Positions 53,067 through 61,934 of a DNA stretch of 64,000 bases are shown here, in pieces. A program made the position numbers and the translations under genes. Source of the DNA: Pseudomonas mediterranea CFBP 5447 (GTDB lineage Bacteria; Pseudomonadota; Gammaproteobacteria; Pseudomonadales; Pseudomonadaceae); contig NZ_KN322987.1 in the NCBI RefSeq assembly GCF_000774145.1, positions 978,747 through 1,042,746 on the forward strand, in the 5' to 3' direction. A model generated the notes under the pieces. The model saw only the letters and a program-made list of their open reading frames with translations, had not been told where the DNA came from and made no database searches. Numbering within the stretch: the first letter of the stretch is position 1; the number at the start of each line of letters is the position of its first letter.

Positions 53067-54152
53067 ATGAAAAGTGCTCCAACACATCCAGACGTCCTGC
53101 ACCCCTTCACTTTCAACACAACAACTCCTCGCGTCATATTTGGCGCGGGCGCTTTAGAAAATCTGCCGGATGAGGTCGAAAAGTTGGGGTTGAAGCGAGT
53201 AGTTATCGTATCAACCTCACGACAACGCGAATTCGCCGAAAATTTAGCCAGCAATCTGGGTTCCCATGCGTCCGCTATATTCTCGAATGCCACCATGCAT
53301 ACGCCTACACACGTGACTGATGAAGCGATGCAATTGGTAACCTTGCATCAGATCGATGGCATCGTTGCGGTCGGCGGCGGCTCAACGACGGGGCTTGCAA
53401 AAGCAATAGCACTAAGAACCGGTTTACCTCAGATTGTTGCTCCGACGACCTACGCGGGTTCAGAAATGACAGCCATCATTGGCGAAACGCAAAACGGCCT
53501 TAAAGTTACCAAAAGCGACCCGCGAATACTTCCCCGCGTCGTAATCTATGACCCAGATCTAACGTTAGATCTGCCCCTACAAACGTCTCTAACCAGTGCA
53601 ATGAATGCGATAGCTCACGCAGTGGAAGCCCTCTATGCGCATGATCGCAACCCTGTAATTTCTTTAATCGCAGAGGAAGGGATCAGGGCATTGGCTAACG
53701 CATTGCCAATACTGATGAAGAATGGAAAAGATCATGCCTCTCGTACGCAAGCCTTGTATGGCGCGTGGTTGTGCGGCATCGCCTTAGGTTCGGTCGGCAT
53801 GGCTATCCATCACAAGCTTTGTCACACCTTAGGCGGAACCTTCAATCTCCCCCATGCCGAAACCCATACGATCCTGCTTCCTCATGCTGCCGCCTTCAAC
53901 AGCGCTGACGCTCCCGAAGCTATGCGCCAAATCGCACGAGCACTAGGTAGCGAACATGCAGCAACAGGGCTGTACGACTTAGCTCACAACCTTGGTGCAA
54001 ACATGGCGTTGCGTGATTTGGGTATGCCGGAAAGCGGAATAGACGTCGCCGCCGATCTTGCTATGAAGAATGCCTATTCCAATCCAAGACCTTTAGATCG
54101 TGAATCCGTGAGGAAAATCATTGCCGACGCGTGGTCAGGTTATCGTCCATGA
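53067..54152 (+). CDS. Maleylacetate reductase
   Basis: A 361-residue iron-alcohol-dehydrogenase-like enzyme that reduces maleylacetate to 3-oxoadipate. Typical segments are P-R-V-I-F-G-A-G-A-L, A-V-G-G-G-S-T-T-G-L-A-K, P-T-T-Y-A-G-S-E-M-T, A-H-A-V-E-A-L-Y-A and H-H-K-L-C-H-T-L-G-G. It follows the cyclase-family gene by 28 nt. It marks the cluster as a modified ortho pathway (substituted catechols or hydroxyquinol) feeding into the 3-oxoadipate route, which catBCA also reaches. Confidence 0.95.
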   Translation: MKSAPTHPDVLHPFTFNTTTPRVIFGAGALENLPDEVEKLGLKRVVIVSTSRQREFAENLASNLGSHASAIFSNATMHTPTHVTDEAMQLVTLHQIDGIVAVGGGSTTGLAKAIALRTGLPQIVAPTTYAGSEMTAIIGETQNGLKVTKSDPRILPRVVIYDPDLTLDLPLQTSLTSAMNAIAHAVEALYAHDRNPVISLIAEEGIRALANALPILMKNGKDHASRTQALYGAWLCGIALGSVGMAIHHKLCHTLGGTFNLPHAETHTILLPHAAAFNSADAPEAMRQIARALGSEHAATGLYDLAHNLGANMALRDLGMPESGIDVAADLAMKNAYSNPRPLDRESVRKIIADAWSGYRP

Positions 54153-54191
54153 GAACTCCACGAAACCCGGTGTGATTCATCCAAGAAATCC

Positions 54192-54210
54192 CCCCCGGCT
54201 AAGCTGGGGG
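54192..54210 (+). terminator. Terminator-like stem cut by IS insertion
   Basis: CCCCCGGC-TAA-GCTGGGGG forms an 8-bp stem with one G-T pair, 40 nt after maleylacetate reductase. The IS begins at the next base, so any T-tract has been displaced or lost. Confidence 0.45.
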
Positions 54211-54274
54211 TGCAGTGGTCTAATGAAACCGGACACCCATTTAGGCGAGAATGCTCGCCAGATAGAGGTGTCTG

Positions 54275-54579
54275 ATGACCAAACAAGGTCGTTCCTTTTC
54301 CGCTGATTCAAAGAGGCCGCAGGCCTTGTGCTCGATCAAGGCTATAGCCATATCGAAGCCAGCCGCTCGCTTGTGGTGGTCGAGTCCACGTTGCGTCGCT
54401 GGGTTAACCAACTCCAGCAGGAGCGCAGCGGTGTTACTCCGCAGACAAAGGCGCTGACGCCCGAGCAGCAGAAGATCCAGGAGTTAGAAGCCCGGATCGC
54501 TCGTCTTGAGCGGGAGAAATCCATTTTAAAAAAGGCTACCGCGCTCTTGATGTCGGAAGAGCACGAGCGCACGCGCTGA
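54275..54579 (+). pseudogene. IS3 orfA (frameshifted)
   Basis: The start reads M-T-K-Q-G-R-S-F-S-A-D-S-K, then the correct frame resumes as E-A-A-G-L-V-L-D-Q-G-Y-S-H-I-E-A after the apparent loss of one T near 54305 (GATTC for GATTTC). The rest is a normal HTH plus leucine-zipper orfA (E-L-E-A-R-I-A-R-L-E-R-E-K). The DNA-binding helper protein would not be made. Confidence 0.85.
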
Positions 54580-55432
54580 TTGATCAACTGAGCGCCCAAG
54601 AGCCGGTCGATTGGTTTTGCACAGTCTTTGAAATTACTCGCTCGTGTTACTACGCCCACCGCCTCCGGCGCCGAACTCCGGACGTTGAGCGGCTTCGGTT
54701 GCGCAGTCGGGTCAATGAACTGTTCACGCAAAGTCGTAGCGCCGCTGGTAGCCCTAGCACCGTGTCGATTATGCAGGAAGACGGCGAGCAGATCGGGCGA
54801 TTCAAGGTGCGAGGCCTGATGCGGGAACTGGAGTTGGTCAGCAAACAGCCTGGCTCACATGTCTACAAACAAGCGACGGTCGAGCGGCCTGATACTCCAA
54901 ACATCTTGAATCGAGAGTTTGATGTGCCGGCCCCCAATCAAGTCTGGTGTGATGACATCACCTACATCTGGGCTCAAGGGAAATGGCATTACCTGGCTGT
55001 CGTTTTGGATCTCTACGCACGCCGGGTTGTGGGTTGGGCGCTATCAAACAAGCCGGATGCAGATCTGGTCATCAAGGCGTTGGACATGGCTTACGAACAG
55101 CGTGGCAGGCCTCAAGGGTTGCTGTTCCACTCGGATCAGGGATCGCAATATGGCAGCCGCCACTTTCGCCAACGGCTCTGGCGTTACCGCATGCGTCAGA
55201 GCATGAGCCGTCGTGGAAACTGTTGGGACTCTCGCCGATGGAGCGTGTGTTTCGCAGCTTGATAACTGAATGGATACCGACTGTGGGCTACATGACAGCT
55301 CAAGAAGCGCACCGTGACATTAGTCATTACCTGATGCATCGGTACAACTGGATCAGACCGCACCAATTCAACAACGGACTGGCCCCAGCCCAGGCCGAGA
55401 AAAAACTTAACATCGTGTCCGGGATCAGTTGA
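54550..55432 (+). pseudogene. IS3 orfB transposase (frameshifted)
   Basis: An IS3 DDE transposase in the -1 frame relative to orfA. The first Asp (W-C-D-D-I-T-Y-I) and second Asp (F-H-S-D-Q-G-S-Q-Y) are intact. After G-N-C-W-D the frame breaks near 55235, apparently by one deleted base, and ends at 55262. The catalytic Glu and C-terminus (E-R-V-F-R-S-L-I-T-E-W, then N-W-I-R-P-H-Q-F) continue in another frame to 55432. The element cannot transpose by itself. Confidence 0.88.
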
Positions 55433-55440
55433 CCACTACA

Positions 55441-55845
55441 GCGGTTGAAGTCGACCGGAATGTAGGACTACTTCAGCCCAGGGTGAGAAAACAATGAAGC
55501 AACACTGCTTATTTCGCGCAATCCAATATCCTGTTCATAAAGACCAAGAACAATTTCCCGACGATCCTTAAAAAATCCGGCAAACAAATTGGGCGAAAGG
55601 GGATACTTTCTAATCGTGGCTCGCCCCCCCCTGAGAAGGAGAGAACGCCTCCCCAGGAACTGGGACGTTGGTAGGAGCCGTTCGAAATAGCAAGGCTCAT
55701 AGCACCTCTGGCACAAGGATGCGTCAGTGCGGAAGATTCAACATCCGCTGACGAGCGTGCTGCACGCCGAGCCCCATCCTAGAGCGTGCCGAAAATGCGA
55801 AAATATGTTTATCATGAGTGATGACCAAAAACACAGAGGGAAAAC
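55441..55845. other. Gap between IS and MarR gene
   Basis: About 400 bp. A minus-strand frame at 55468-55716 has a coding-looking end (D-R-R-E-I-V-L-G-L-Y-E-Q-D-I-G) that stops 28 bp from the IS. It may be a gene fragment, but I cannot name it. A promoter for the MarR gene is expected near 55800. Confidence 0.4.
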
Positions 55846-56322
55846 GTGAAAGCTCCCAGCATCCATCGCACCCAATATGACCCAGCTAGTGACACATTTA
55901 AAAAGGAAGAATTTCCCTTTTTTTGGTTAGCACAGGCCCATGGAAAGTACACTCAGCGCATGGAAAAAGCGCTCAAGAAAATTAACTTAGATATTCCATC
56001 CTGGCGTGTACTTTTCATCCTCAAGGTCTATGGCGAATCAAACATATCTGAGATATCGAATCACGCCATCACAAAACTTCCCACCACGACTAGAATCATC
56101 TGGCGCATGAAAGAAGATGGTCTTGTCGAAACCGCCCCCAATCCAGACGACGGTCGAGTCACGCAAGTTCGACTCACCCCAAGAGGTAGGGAGATGTTTG
56201 AACAGATGATCGAAGTAACTAGCGACCTATTCCGCCAAAGTTTCAAAGGCCTTAGTCAAGCCCAAATAAAGCGACTGAACAAGTTACTCGAAACCTTATT
56301 CATAAACTTAAGCGATGAATAA
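55846..56322 (+). CDS. MarR-family transcriptional regulator
   Basis: A 158-residue MarR protein with the winged helix I-S-E-I-S-N-H-A-I-T-K-L-P-T-T-T-R-I-I and the wing D-D-G-R-V-T-Q-V-R-L-T-P-R-G. It starts with GTG at 55846, preceded by GAGGG. It is AT-rich like the island. It converges on the SphA-type operon and may regulate it or a lost neighbour; the ligand is unknown, but aromatic acids are common MarR effectors. Confidence 0.9.
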   Translation: MKAPSIHRTQYDPASDTFKKEEFPFFWLAQAHGKYTQRMEKALKKINLDIPSWRVLFILKVYGESNISEISNHAITKLPTTTRIIWRMKEDGLVETAPNPDDGRVTQVRLTPRGREMFEQMIEVTSDLFRQSFKGLSQAQIKRLNKLLETLFINLSDE

Positions 56323-56514
56323 CACGTCTCACCCAACTCCGAAAGTGCACATCGATTACAAGGCTCCAAAAATCTCAGGAGCCTTGTAACCAACCTAAGC
56401 AGCAATGGCCAGTACCAAGATCTACCTTAACATGCCTGAAGGTCGAGCCAGCTTTTCATCCACAAGCAGCCGCTCCAGAGCTCCTTCATCCTAGCCGACA
56501 CGCTCACCATGAAA

Positions 56515-57531
56515 TTATAAGGGGAAGACGACTTCCACCCAAAATTTATTACCCTCACTTCGGTTTTCTACAGCGAACTCTCGCTGGTATTTCACCATAA
56601 CTCCGCCTTTCCCGCCCAAAATATCATATGAAATCTGAGGCCCCAACCCCATCGCCTGGGCTCTATTACCACCTGGAATAGAGACATTATCGACCTTATC
56701 ATCAGTAAACTGTTTTAAAGCAAAACCCTGTAAAGCGAACTTAAGCTCTGGCATATCAGAAAACGGTCTGTAACCGACGGCTCCGTCAATAGTAACGCTA
56801 TTTCCAGAACGATAATTTGTCGCTTTGTTTTCAGCATTGAATTCGCTGTAGATAGTACCAGAGATCTCCCAGCGGCTTGAGGGGAGCCAAGTAAACATCA
56901 CATTTGGAGACACTGACCAATAGTTTAGACCGTTATTTGCTATACGATCCTTATCGTATTCTCCAACCGGCACCCAGATATCTGGGCCAAAATAAGCGAA
57001 GAAATTTCCGGCTGGATTAACATAGTAAAACAACAGCGGAGACAATGTAGGGTCGCCCATCCCTGTACTCACTTGATGCCGCCCAAACGCCCTAACATCC
57101 ACACGCGTCATCGGCAAAGAAATAGCTGATGCTAGAAAAAACGGCCCCACTTTATTTTCCCACGTGTGTGCAAATCGCGGAGCCCATGCTGCAACATTAA
57201 GCTTGAAGTCAGGATCCAGCGAACGGCCATGCGAATCATTTAGACGTGTACTTTCATAATACTGAAAATAATTGAACATCATCGTTTCGCCGGGTGCAGG
57301 TAGCGCACCGTTCATTATCGTATTAACGCCACTAGGATAATGCGCCCCTCCTCCCTCAGAAGCATAAGCCCGCCCCAGAAACATCACAGTCGTCAAGCAA
57401 AAGAAAAGCATAAACTTACACAGTTGCCGACAACTACGATCGAGACCTCTTATCACATCTAGAGAGTTAAAATTTACTCTGAATGCACCCAAAGTCATTA
57501 GTTTATTCTCAGAGCCAATCAAGCTATGCAT
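56515..57531 (-). CDS. SphA/meta-pathway outer-membrane channel-like protein
   Basis: A 338-residue protein of the phenol-degradation meta-pathway (SphA/MetA) family. The signal peptide core L-F-F-C-L-T-T-V-M-F-L-G-R-A-Y-A lies unusually far in (residues 42-57). Family segments follow, such as Y-P-S-G-V-N-T-I-M-N-G and G-D-P-T-L-S-P, then repeated beta strands to a C-terminal V-F-P-L. AAAGGTGA precedes the ATG at 57531. It probably forms a channel for a hydrophobic aromatic compound. It is last in the minus-strand operon headed by the nitronate-monooxygenase-like gene. Confidence 0.85.
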   Translation of the reverse strand: MHSLIGSENKLMTLGAFRVNFNSLDVIRGLDRSCRQLCKFMLFFCLTTVMFLGRAYASEGGGAHYPSGVNTIMNGALPAPGETMMFNYFQYYESTRLNDSHGRSLDPDFKLNVAAWAPRFAHTWENKVGPFFLASAISLPMTRVDVRAFGRHQVSTGMGDPTLSPLLFYYVNPAGNFFAYFGPDIWVPVGEYDKDRIANNGLNYWSVSPNVMFTWLPSSRWEISGTIYSEFNAENKATNYRSGNSVTIDGAVGYRPFSDMPELKFALQGFALKQFTDDKVDNVSIPGGNRAQAMGLGPQISYDILGGKGGVMVKYQREFAVENRSEGNKFWVEVVFPL

Positions 57532-57612
57532 ACTTCACCTTTGCGTCTTTGACGCATATATTGGAATGATTGTTATCTAGGCAGTATGTGGCGACTCAGC
57601 AAATCGCTTATT

Positions 57613-58512
57613 TTAGTACTTGTTAACTAGCGTTTCTTTTTCACGAGTAAAACATTCAGAAAGCGTCTTGGGCTTTCTACCCAAGAGGCGCTGCAAGTCT
57701 CCCGTCGGCTTGGCCTCTCGCCCGTCCTCAAGGCGCGAAAACATGTAAGACAACATAGATGCCATTTCCCGCCCTACCAGCCACGGGAGAATGAATTTAA
57801 CAATCAACAGAGGTGGAGATTTGTGTTTAACAGAAACACCAACAGATGAAGAAAGTATTATCGCCGCCTCCTTGAAACTCACACTTTCATCACCAGTCAA
57901 TACTCTAATACTATTCTTCAGCTCACTGGACAACGGATTGATTGCGCATTGTACAACCGCACTAGCAACGTCCTGCGCGTCGACAAACGCCACACTTCCA
58001 CTCGGCACAGGAACCACCATGTTACCATTTTTAAAATTTGTAAAATTAGAACAACTCTGCATAAAAACACTGGGACGGAGAATGACGTACTCAAGTCCAG
58101 AGGCCCTAACCTCTCTCTCAATTCCTGCATGCCTTGCCGCAAAGCTTCGAGGGACGTTCTCACCCGCGAGCATTGCCGACACAAGCACAATGCGACTCAC
58201 GCCTACCAGTTTCGCCGCGTTGATTGCCGAGGCACCCTGTACATACTGACGAATGTTATCCGAAGTGATGACAATGAGGCACTTCAGGCCCTTCATGGCG
58301 GAAACCAGTGTTTCTGGACGGTCTAGGTCACCAAATGCAATTGTATGAACGGAGTTCTGCAGCTTTCTGGGCTGCCGGACAATCAATCGCACAAAGCACC
58401 CTTGATCCGCCAGCTCTCGGGCGACGCGTCCTCCCAAATTACCGGTTGCGCCTATCAACCCTATCTCGTCGCCACAATAGCGTTGCGATAGTTCGCTTAT
58501 GTCCTGGGACAT
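57613..58512 (-). CDS. NmrA-like NAD(P)-binding protein
   Basis: A 299-residue atypical SDR/NmrA-like protein. The Rossmann motif is G-L-I-G-A-T-G-N-L-G-G-R near residue 18. L-V-S-A-M-L follows, then Y-V-I-L-R-P-S-V-F, and the V-A-F-V-D-A-Q-D-V-A segment. The classical Tyr-x3-Lys pair is not evident, so it may be a redox sensor or a reductase using another mechanism. It is separated by 62-81 nt from its neighbours on the same strand. Confidence 0.88.
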   Translation of the reverse strand: MSQDISELSQRYCGDEIGLIGATGNLGGRVARELADQGCFVRLIVRQPRKLQNSVHTIAFGDLDRPETLVSAMKGLKCLIVITSDNIRQYVQGASAINAAKLVGVSRIVLVSAMLAGENVPRSFAARHAGIEREVRASGLEYVILRPSVFMQSCSNFTNFKNGNMVVPVPSGSVAFVDAQDVASAVVQCAINPLSSELKNSIRVLTGDESVSFKEAAIILSSSVGVSVKHKSPPLLIVKFILPWLVGREMASMLSYMFSRLEDGREAKPTGDLQRLLGRKPKTLSECFTREKETLVNKY

Positions 58513-58574
58513 TCCGACCCTCCTTTTTTGAGAGATTCTGTGCTCTCTTTATGAATAAAATTCCCGCTAACAGC

Positions 58575-59360
58575 TCACAATAGCGGCAACACCTTGTCAC
58601 CCACCTTCAGGGTTCCCGGCGTAATAATCTCCGCATAAACCCCAAGGTCACCATGGCCGAACGTTTTCCGAAGAAACTGTGGCAACGCTAAATCACGTTC
58701 AGCCGTCTCAGGATTTACGTCTGTCGCAGGACATCTGCGCGTTTTAAAATTAACCTTCGCTCTGATGGAGCCAATTGCTATTTCCTTATCCATCCATTCG
58801 AACTCTTCCCAGGGTTGCTCACCTTGGAAATACACGTTCGCCCTAAACCGTCGCGGATCGAGTTTTTTACCGAGCGCCTTCTCAACCTCAAATAAAGAAG
58901 TGAGGTTGATAATCGAAATACTGTGCATCAACGTAGGAGACACTACAGAAACATCAGTAAACGGATGCGTTTCTCGATGCACTACCTTTGGACTGCCCGT
59001 AATGACCTGCTCACCCAAGAACTCACGAAAAAAAGCGGCTATATCTGCCTTACCTTCTTCGGTCATCAGCGACGACTCCAGCAACACGTTCTGTCCGCCG
59101 TGCTCACGAACTTCTAACACTTTGCGCTGAGCGTCATATCTCGTATCTAAACGTGCTAATTCAGCGTATTTCATCAAGACTAAAAAACTAGTTTTGGGCT
59201 CAGGCTTTAAACTATCAACATCGAAAGTAGCACTCCCATTTGTTATGGCGAATACTCGATCACCGGGGAAGCCTCTACCTTGTTCAAGTTCCACAGATGA
59301 TAATTTTTCACCGCTCAGGCCCTTCACTGGGTAACGGTACAAATGTTTTATGGTTCGCAT
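58575..59360 (-). CDS. MOSC-domain protein (YcbX/mARC-like)
   Basis: A 261-residue MOSC protein. The N-terminal beta-barrel opens with Y-R-Y-P-V-K-G-L-S-G-E, followed by G-D-R-V-F-A. The MOSC core has R-F-R-A-N-V-Y-F and the conserved Cys in R-C-P-A-T-D-V-N-P. It has no C-terminal ferredoxin domain, unlike E. coli YcbX. MOSC proteins of this type bind the Mo cofactor and reduce N-hydroxylated compounds. It overlaps or abuts the amidase gene. Together with the separate moaA in the same island it points to Mo-dependent chemistry. Confidence 0.9.
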   Translation of the reverse strand: MRTIKHLYRYPVKGLSGEKLSSVELEQGRGFPGDRVFAITNGSATFDVDSLKPEPKTSFLVLMKYAELARLDTRYDAQRKVLEVREHGGQNVLLESSLMTEEGKADIAAFFREFLGEQVITGSPKVVHRETHPFTDVSVVSPTLMHSISIINLTSLFEVEKALGKKLDPRRFRANVYFQGEQPWEEFEWMDKEIAIGSIRAKVNFKTRRCPATDVNPETAERDLALPQFLRKTFGHGDLGVYAEIITPGTLKVGDKVLPLL

Positions 59361-59362
59361 CT

Positions 59363-60721
59363 TCAACACTCAACTTTTTTTTGAAAAAGGTCAGGCGCTA
59401 CGCACGCACCACATACAGAGTGAACACGCAGCGCTATGCTGAGGAGCTTCCTGTCATCCAGGCTGGGCGCCTCCAACATGAGCCCAAAAGGCATACCATT
59501 ATCCAAATATCCTGCTGGCACACTGATGGACGGCACTCCAGCCAGCGAGGCTGGACTCGTCTGACGCACGAATGTTGAAAACGTCGTCCTGCTTTCACCA
59601 TTTAGCTCACACAGCTCCCGCTCATGCACATACATTGCGTCGCGCACCGTCGTGGGCATCAGTAATGCGTCTACTCCACAGGCAAAAGCACCTGCATACG
59701 CTTCTTTAATCTTAGCCAGCCCCTCCAGTGCCTTGAGATAGTCCGACTCAGACGGCATCTCCGGCCCTGTCATGAACTCAAACAACTCACGGACATCTTT
59801 ACTCGCAATCGTTTTTAAAAAATCCACCAAAGACAATCCATGGACGCGCTCTAAATAGTCATTCCATGTTTTAGATGTTTCCCAGAAAGCTATCGGAAAA
59901 CTTATCTCGGCGTCGATGCGACCAATTTCACTTGCATCAATATCAACCAGCTCGATTCCTGCATTCGCGAGCTTGTGCAAAGCCGACTCGCACGCCTCAG
60001 CCATCGGCTCAGAAAGCCCCTCCCAGAAATACTGGCGCACGACACCCAATTTCAATTTTCTTGGCGGGCTCAACGGTTCTGACGGGACGCCCGCCAACAC
60101 GGCATCCAATACTGCAATCTGATGAACATCAGCACCAATCAAACCCAGCGTGTCCCTGGTTGGACTCAGGGTCATAAGACCATCATTAGGATAACGTCCT
60201 GTTGTCGGACGCCAACCAAATACACCGCACAGTGCAGCCGGAATTCGGGCCGAGCCACCCGTGTCGGTCGCTAAAGATACTTGAGCCATTCCCGTTGCCA
60301 CAGCGACAGCAGATCCTCCAGACGACCCCCCCGCTAGTCGCTTAGGGTCAAATGGATTACGAACGAATCCAGTATGTTCGTTCGCGCTAGTCACACCAAA
60401 AGCGACTTCATGCAAGTTGGCTTTTCCAACCACAACAACGCCAGCGTCCCTCAACAAAGTTACTGCGGAGCTCTCTTTATCAGGATAATAATTAGAGAAA
60501 ACCGGCGATCCTCCAGTAAACGCGAAACCATTGGTCGCGATGTTGTCCTTTATAAGTGCAGTCACGCCATGAGCAGGCTTTTGCTTGTGCTCTTCCTCAG
60601 CGTCCGCCGTACGGGCTTGGCCTAATGCAGAGACCGCGTCATAAGAAATTACCGCATTTAATTCAATGTACTGTTCAATGGCTTTGAGTGCCTGCTCTAC
60701 TGCGGTTACAACATTACTCAT
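59363..60721 (-). CDS. Amidase-signature hydrolase
   Basis: A 452-residue amidase with the Ser-Ser-Lys triad: Lys in A-L-I-K-D-N, then G-G-S-S-G-G-S-A-V-A-V-A and the nucleophile Ser in D-T-G-G-S-A-R-I-P. It hydrolyses an amide to acid plus amine or ammonia. Its ATG overlaps the upstream oxygenase stop by 4 nt. Its context suggests it is one step of breaking down an amide-bearing aromatic or nitro compound. The substrate is unknown. Confidence 0.93.
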   Translation of the reverse strand: MSNVVTAVEQALKAIEQYIELNAVISYDAVSALGQARTADAEEEHKQKPAHGVTALIKDNIATNGFAFTGGSPVFSNYYPDKESSAVTLLRDAGVVVVGKANLHEVAFGVTSANEHTGFVRNPFDPKRLAGGSSGGSAVAVATGMAQVSLATDTGGSARIPAALCGVFGWRPTTGRYPNDGLMTLSPTRDTLGLIGADVHQIAVLDAVLAGVPSEPLSPPRKLKLGVVRQYFWEGLSEPMAEACESALHKLANAGIELVDIDASEIGRIDAEISFPIAFWETSKTWNDYLERVHGLSLVDFLKTIASKDVRELFEFMTGPEMPSESDYLKALEGLAKIKEAYAGAFACGVDALLMPTTVRDAMYVHERELCELNGESRTTFSTFVRQTSPASLAGVPSISVPAGYLDNGMPFGLMLEAPSLDDRKLLSIALRVHSVCGACVAPDLFQKKVEC

Positions 60722-61758
60722 TTGGTCACCCCCGACAGCTCGAAACCATTCAAAACCGTCAATGCCTCAGCCACTAACCGATGCGTAATTTCAGCGGCAG
60801 TTGGAATATCTCTTATCATCTCGACCCCCTCACCACTGAGAAGTGGGAACTCATCCAAGTCACCTTCGGCACTCAGCATGGGGGCCATATTCTGAAAACG
60901 TTGTAAAGGGACAACTTGTCCGAAGAGCTCCATCGATCCGATAATTCCTGGACTTCCCTGATCATCCAATGGCGCCTCATCAACACGATCATTCCACTCT
61001 TCAACCACTTTGTTGCGAAGCACACGAATGGGATTAAATAGAGGATCTTGACGTCCAAATATATGCGTACAGCATGTATCTACCGCACGAGCGCTAAGAA
61101 GTCGACGCTTCCACTCTGGATGCGCCTCAGACTCCACAGATGCCAAATAACGAGTTCCTACCCAGACACCGTCCGCCCCCAACATCAAGGCCGCAGCCAA
61201 TGATCTTCCATCAACAATTCCGCCAGCAGCAAGCAGCATCGGCTCTGGACCTACGGCGTCGCGAACAGCAGGCAACAGTGTTAACAATGAGGACTCGCCA
61301 TAGTTGTGTCCACCCGCTTCACTACCTTGCACGATGACAACATCAATGCCGTCCTCAACAGCACGTAACGCCTCCGCTACCGAGCCAACTTGCTCCCAAA
61401 CTTCAACGCCTGCACCTTTAAGTAATTTGACCCACTCTGGATTCGGACGCCCCCAATGGAAAGAGACCGAGAGCGGACGCAAGCGGACGATAGTGTCAAT
61501 TATCGACGGATTAACATAGTAGGTGATGAGATTAATAGACAATGGGCGAGAAGTGAGTCGACGTGCCGCCTGCCAGACATGTTCAAGTATTTCTGGAGGT
61601 AAAGAACCCACGTTAGCGATTGTTCCGATCCCCCCGGCTTCACTCACAGCCACCGGAAGCACCTCGGTCATACTCGCGAATGCCATGCCAGCTTGAACAA
61701 CCGGATACGGAATTTCATAGCGGCTGGAAAATCGGGTCTTCAGGGTAGCGACGGTCAT
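60718..61758 (-). CDS. Nitronate monooxygenase / FMN enoyl-reductase family protein
   Basis: A 346-residue TIM-barrel flavoprotein of the 2-nitropropane-dioxygenase family. Typical FMN-site segments are V-Q-A-G-M-A near residue 22, V-I-V-Q-G-S-E-A-G-G-H, L-A-A-G-G-I-V-D-G and G-A-D-G-V-W-V-G-T-R-Y. The Q-G-x-E-A-G-G-H motif carries the usual catalytic His. It would oxidise an alkyl nitronate, though some members are enoyl reductases. It heads the minus-strand operon and diverges from the AraC gene. Confidence 0.9.
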   Translation of the reverse strand: MTVATLKTRFSSRYEIPYPVVQAGMAFASMTEVLPVAVSEAGGIGTIANVGSLPPEILEHVWQAARRLTSRPLSINLITYYVNPSIIDTIVRLRPLSVSFHWGRPNPEWVKLLKGAGVEVWEQVGSVAEALRAVEDGIDVVIVQGSEAGGHNYGESSLLTLLPAVRDAVGPEPMLLAAGGIVDGRSLAAALMLGADGVWVGTRYLASVESEAHPEWKRRLLSARAVDTCCTHIFGRQDPLFNPIRVLRNKVVEEWNDRVDEAPLDDQGSPGIIGSMELFGQVVPLQRFQNMAPMLSAEGDLDEFPLLSGEGVEMIRDIPTAAEITHRLVAEALTVLNGFELSGVTK

Positions 61759-61934
61759 GGAATGTTCCTTGCTTGTTTTAGTCTTGTTCGGAACACTCTA
61801 CCCCTGAGCAAAAGGAGCGGTTAGTCACTGCGCGCCCTGAAAACGTTCGCAGAGTGCACAGAAGCAATCTCAGAATCCAATGCTCGGTTTCAGCAGGGAG
61901 GGGTGCTTTATCAACCTTTTGTGGAAACGAAAAT

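Larger units (their letters stand above)
54211..55440 (+). mobile_element. Decayed IS3-family insertion sequence
   Basis: About 1230 bp bounded by imperfect inverted repeats: TGCAGTGGTC...CCGGACAC on the left and, read inward from the right, TGTAGTGGTC...CCGGACAC. It holds overlapping orfA and orfB of IS3 type, both frameshifted. No target-site duplication is evident, so the copy is old or recombined. It lies directly after the modified ortho pathway genes. Confidence 0.88.

Noticed and set aside
55468..55716. 82-codon minus-strand frame near the IS
   Set aside because: The end looks coding, but there is no start signal and no recognisable family; reported only as a possible fragment.
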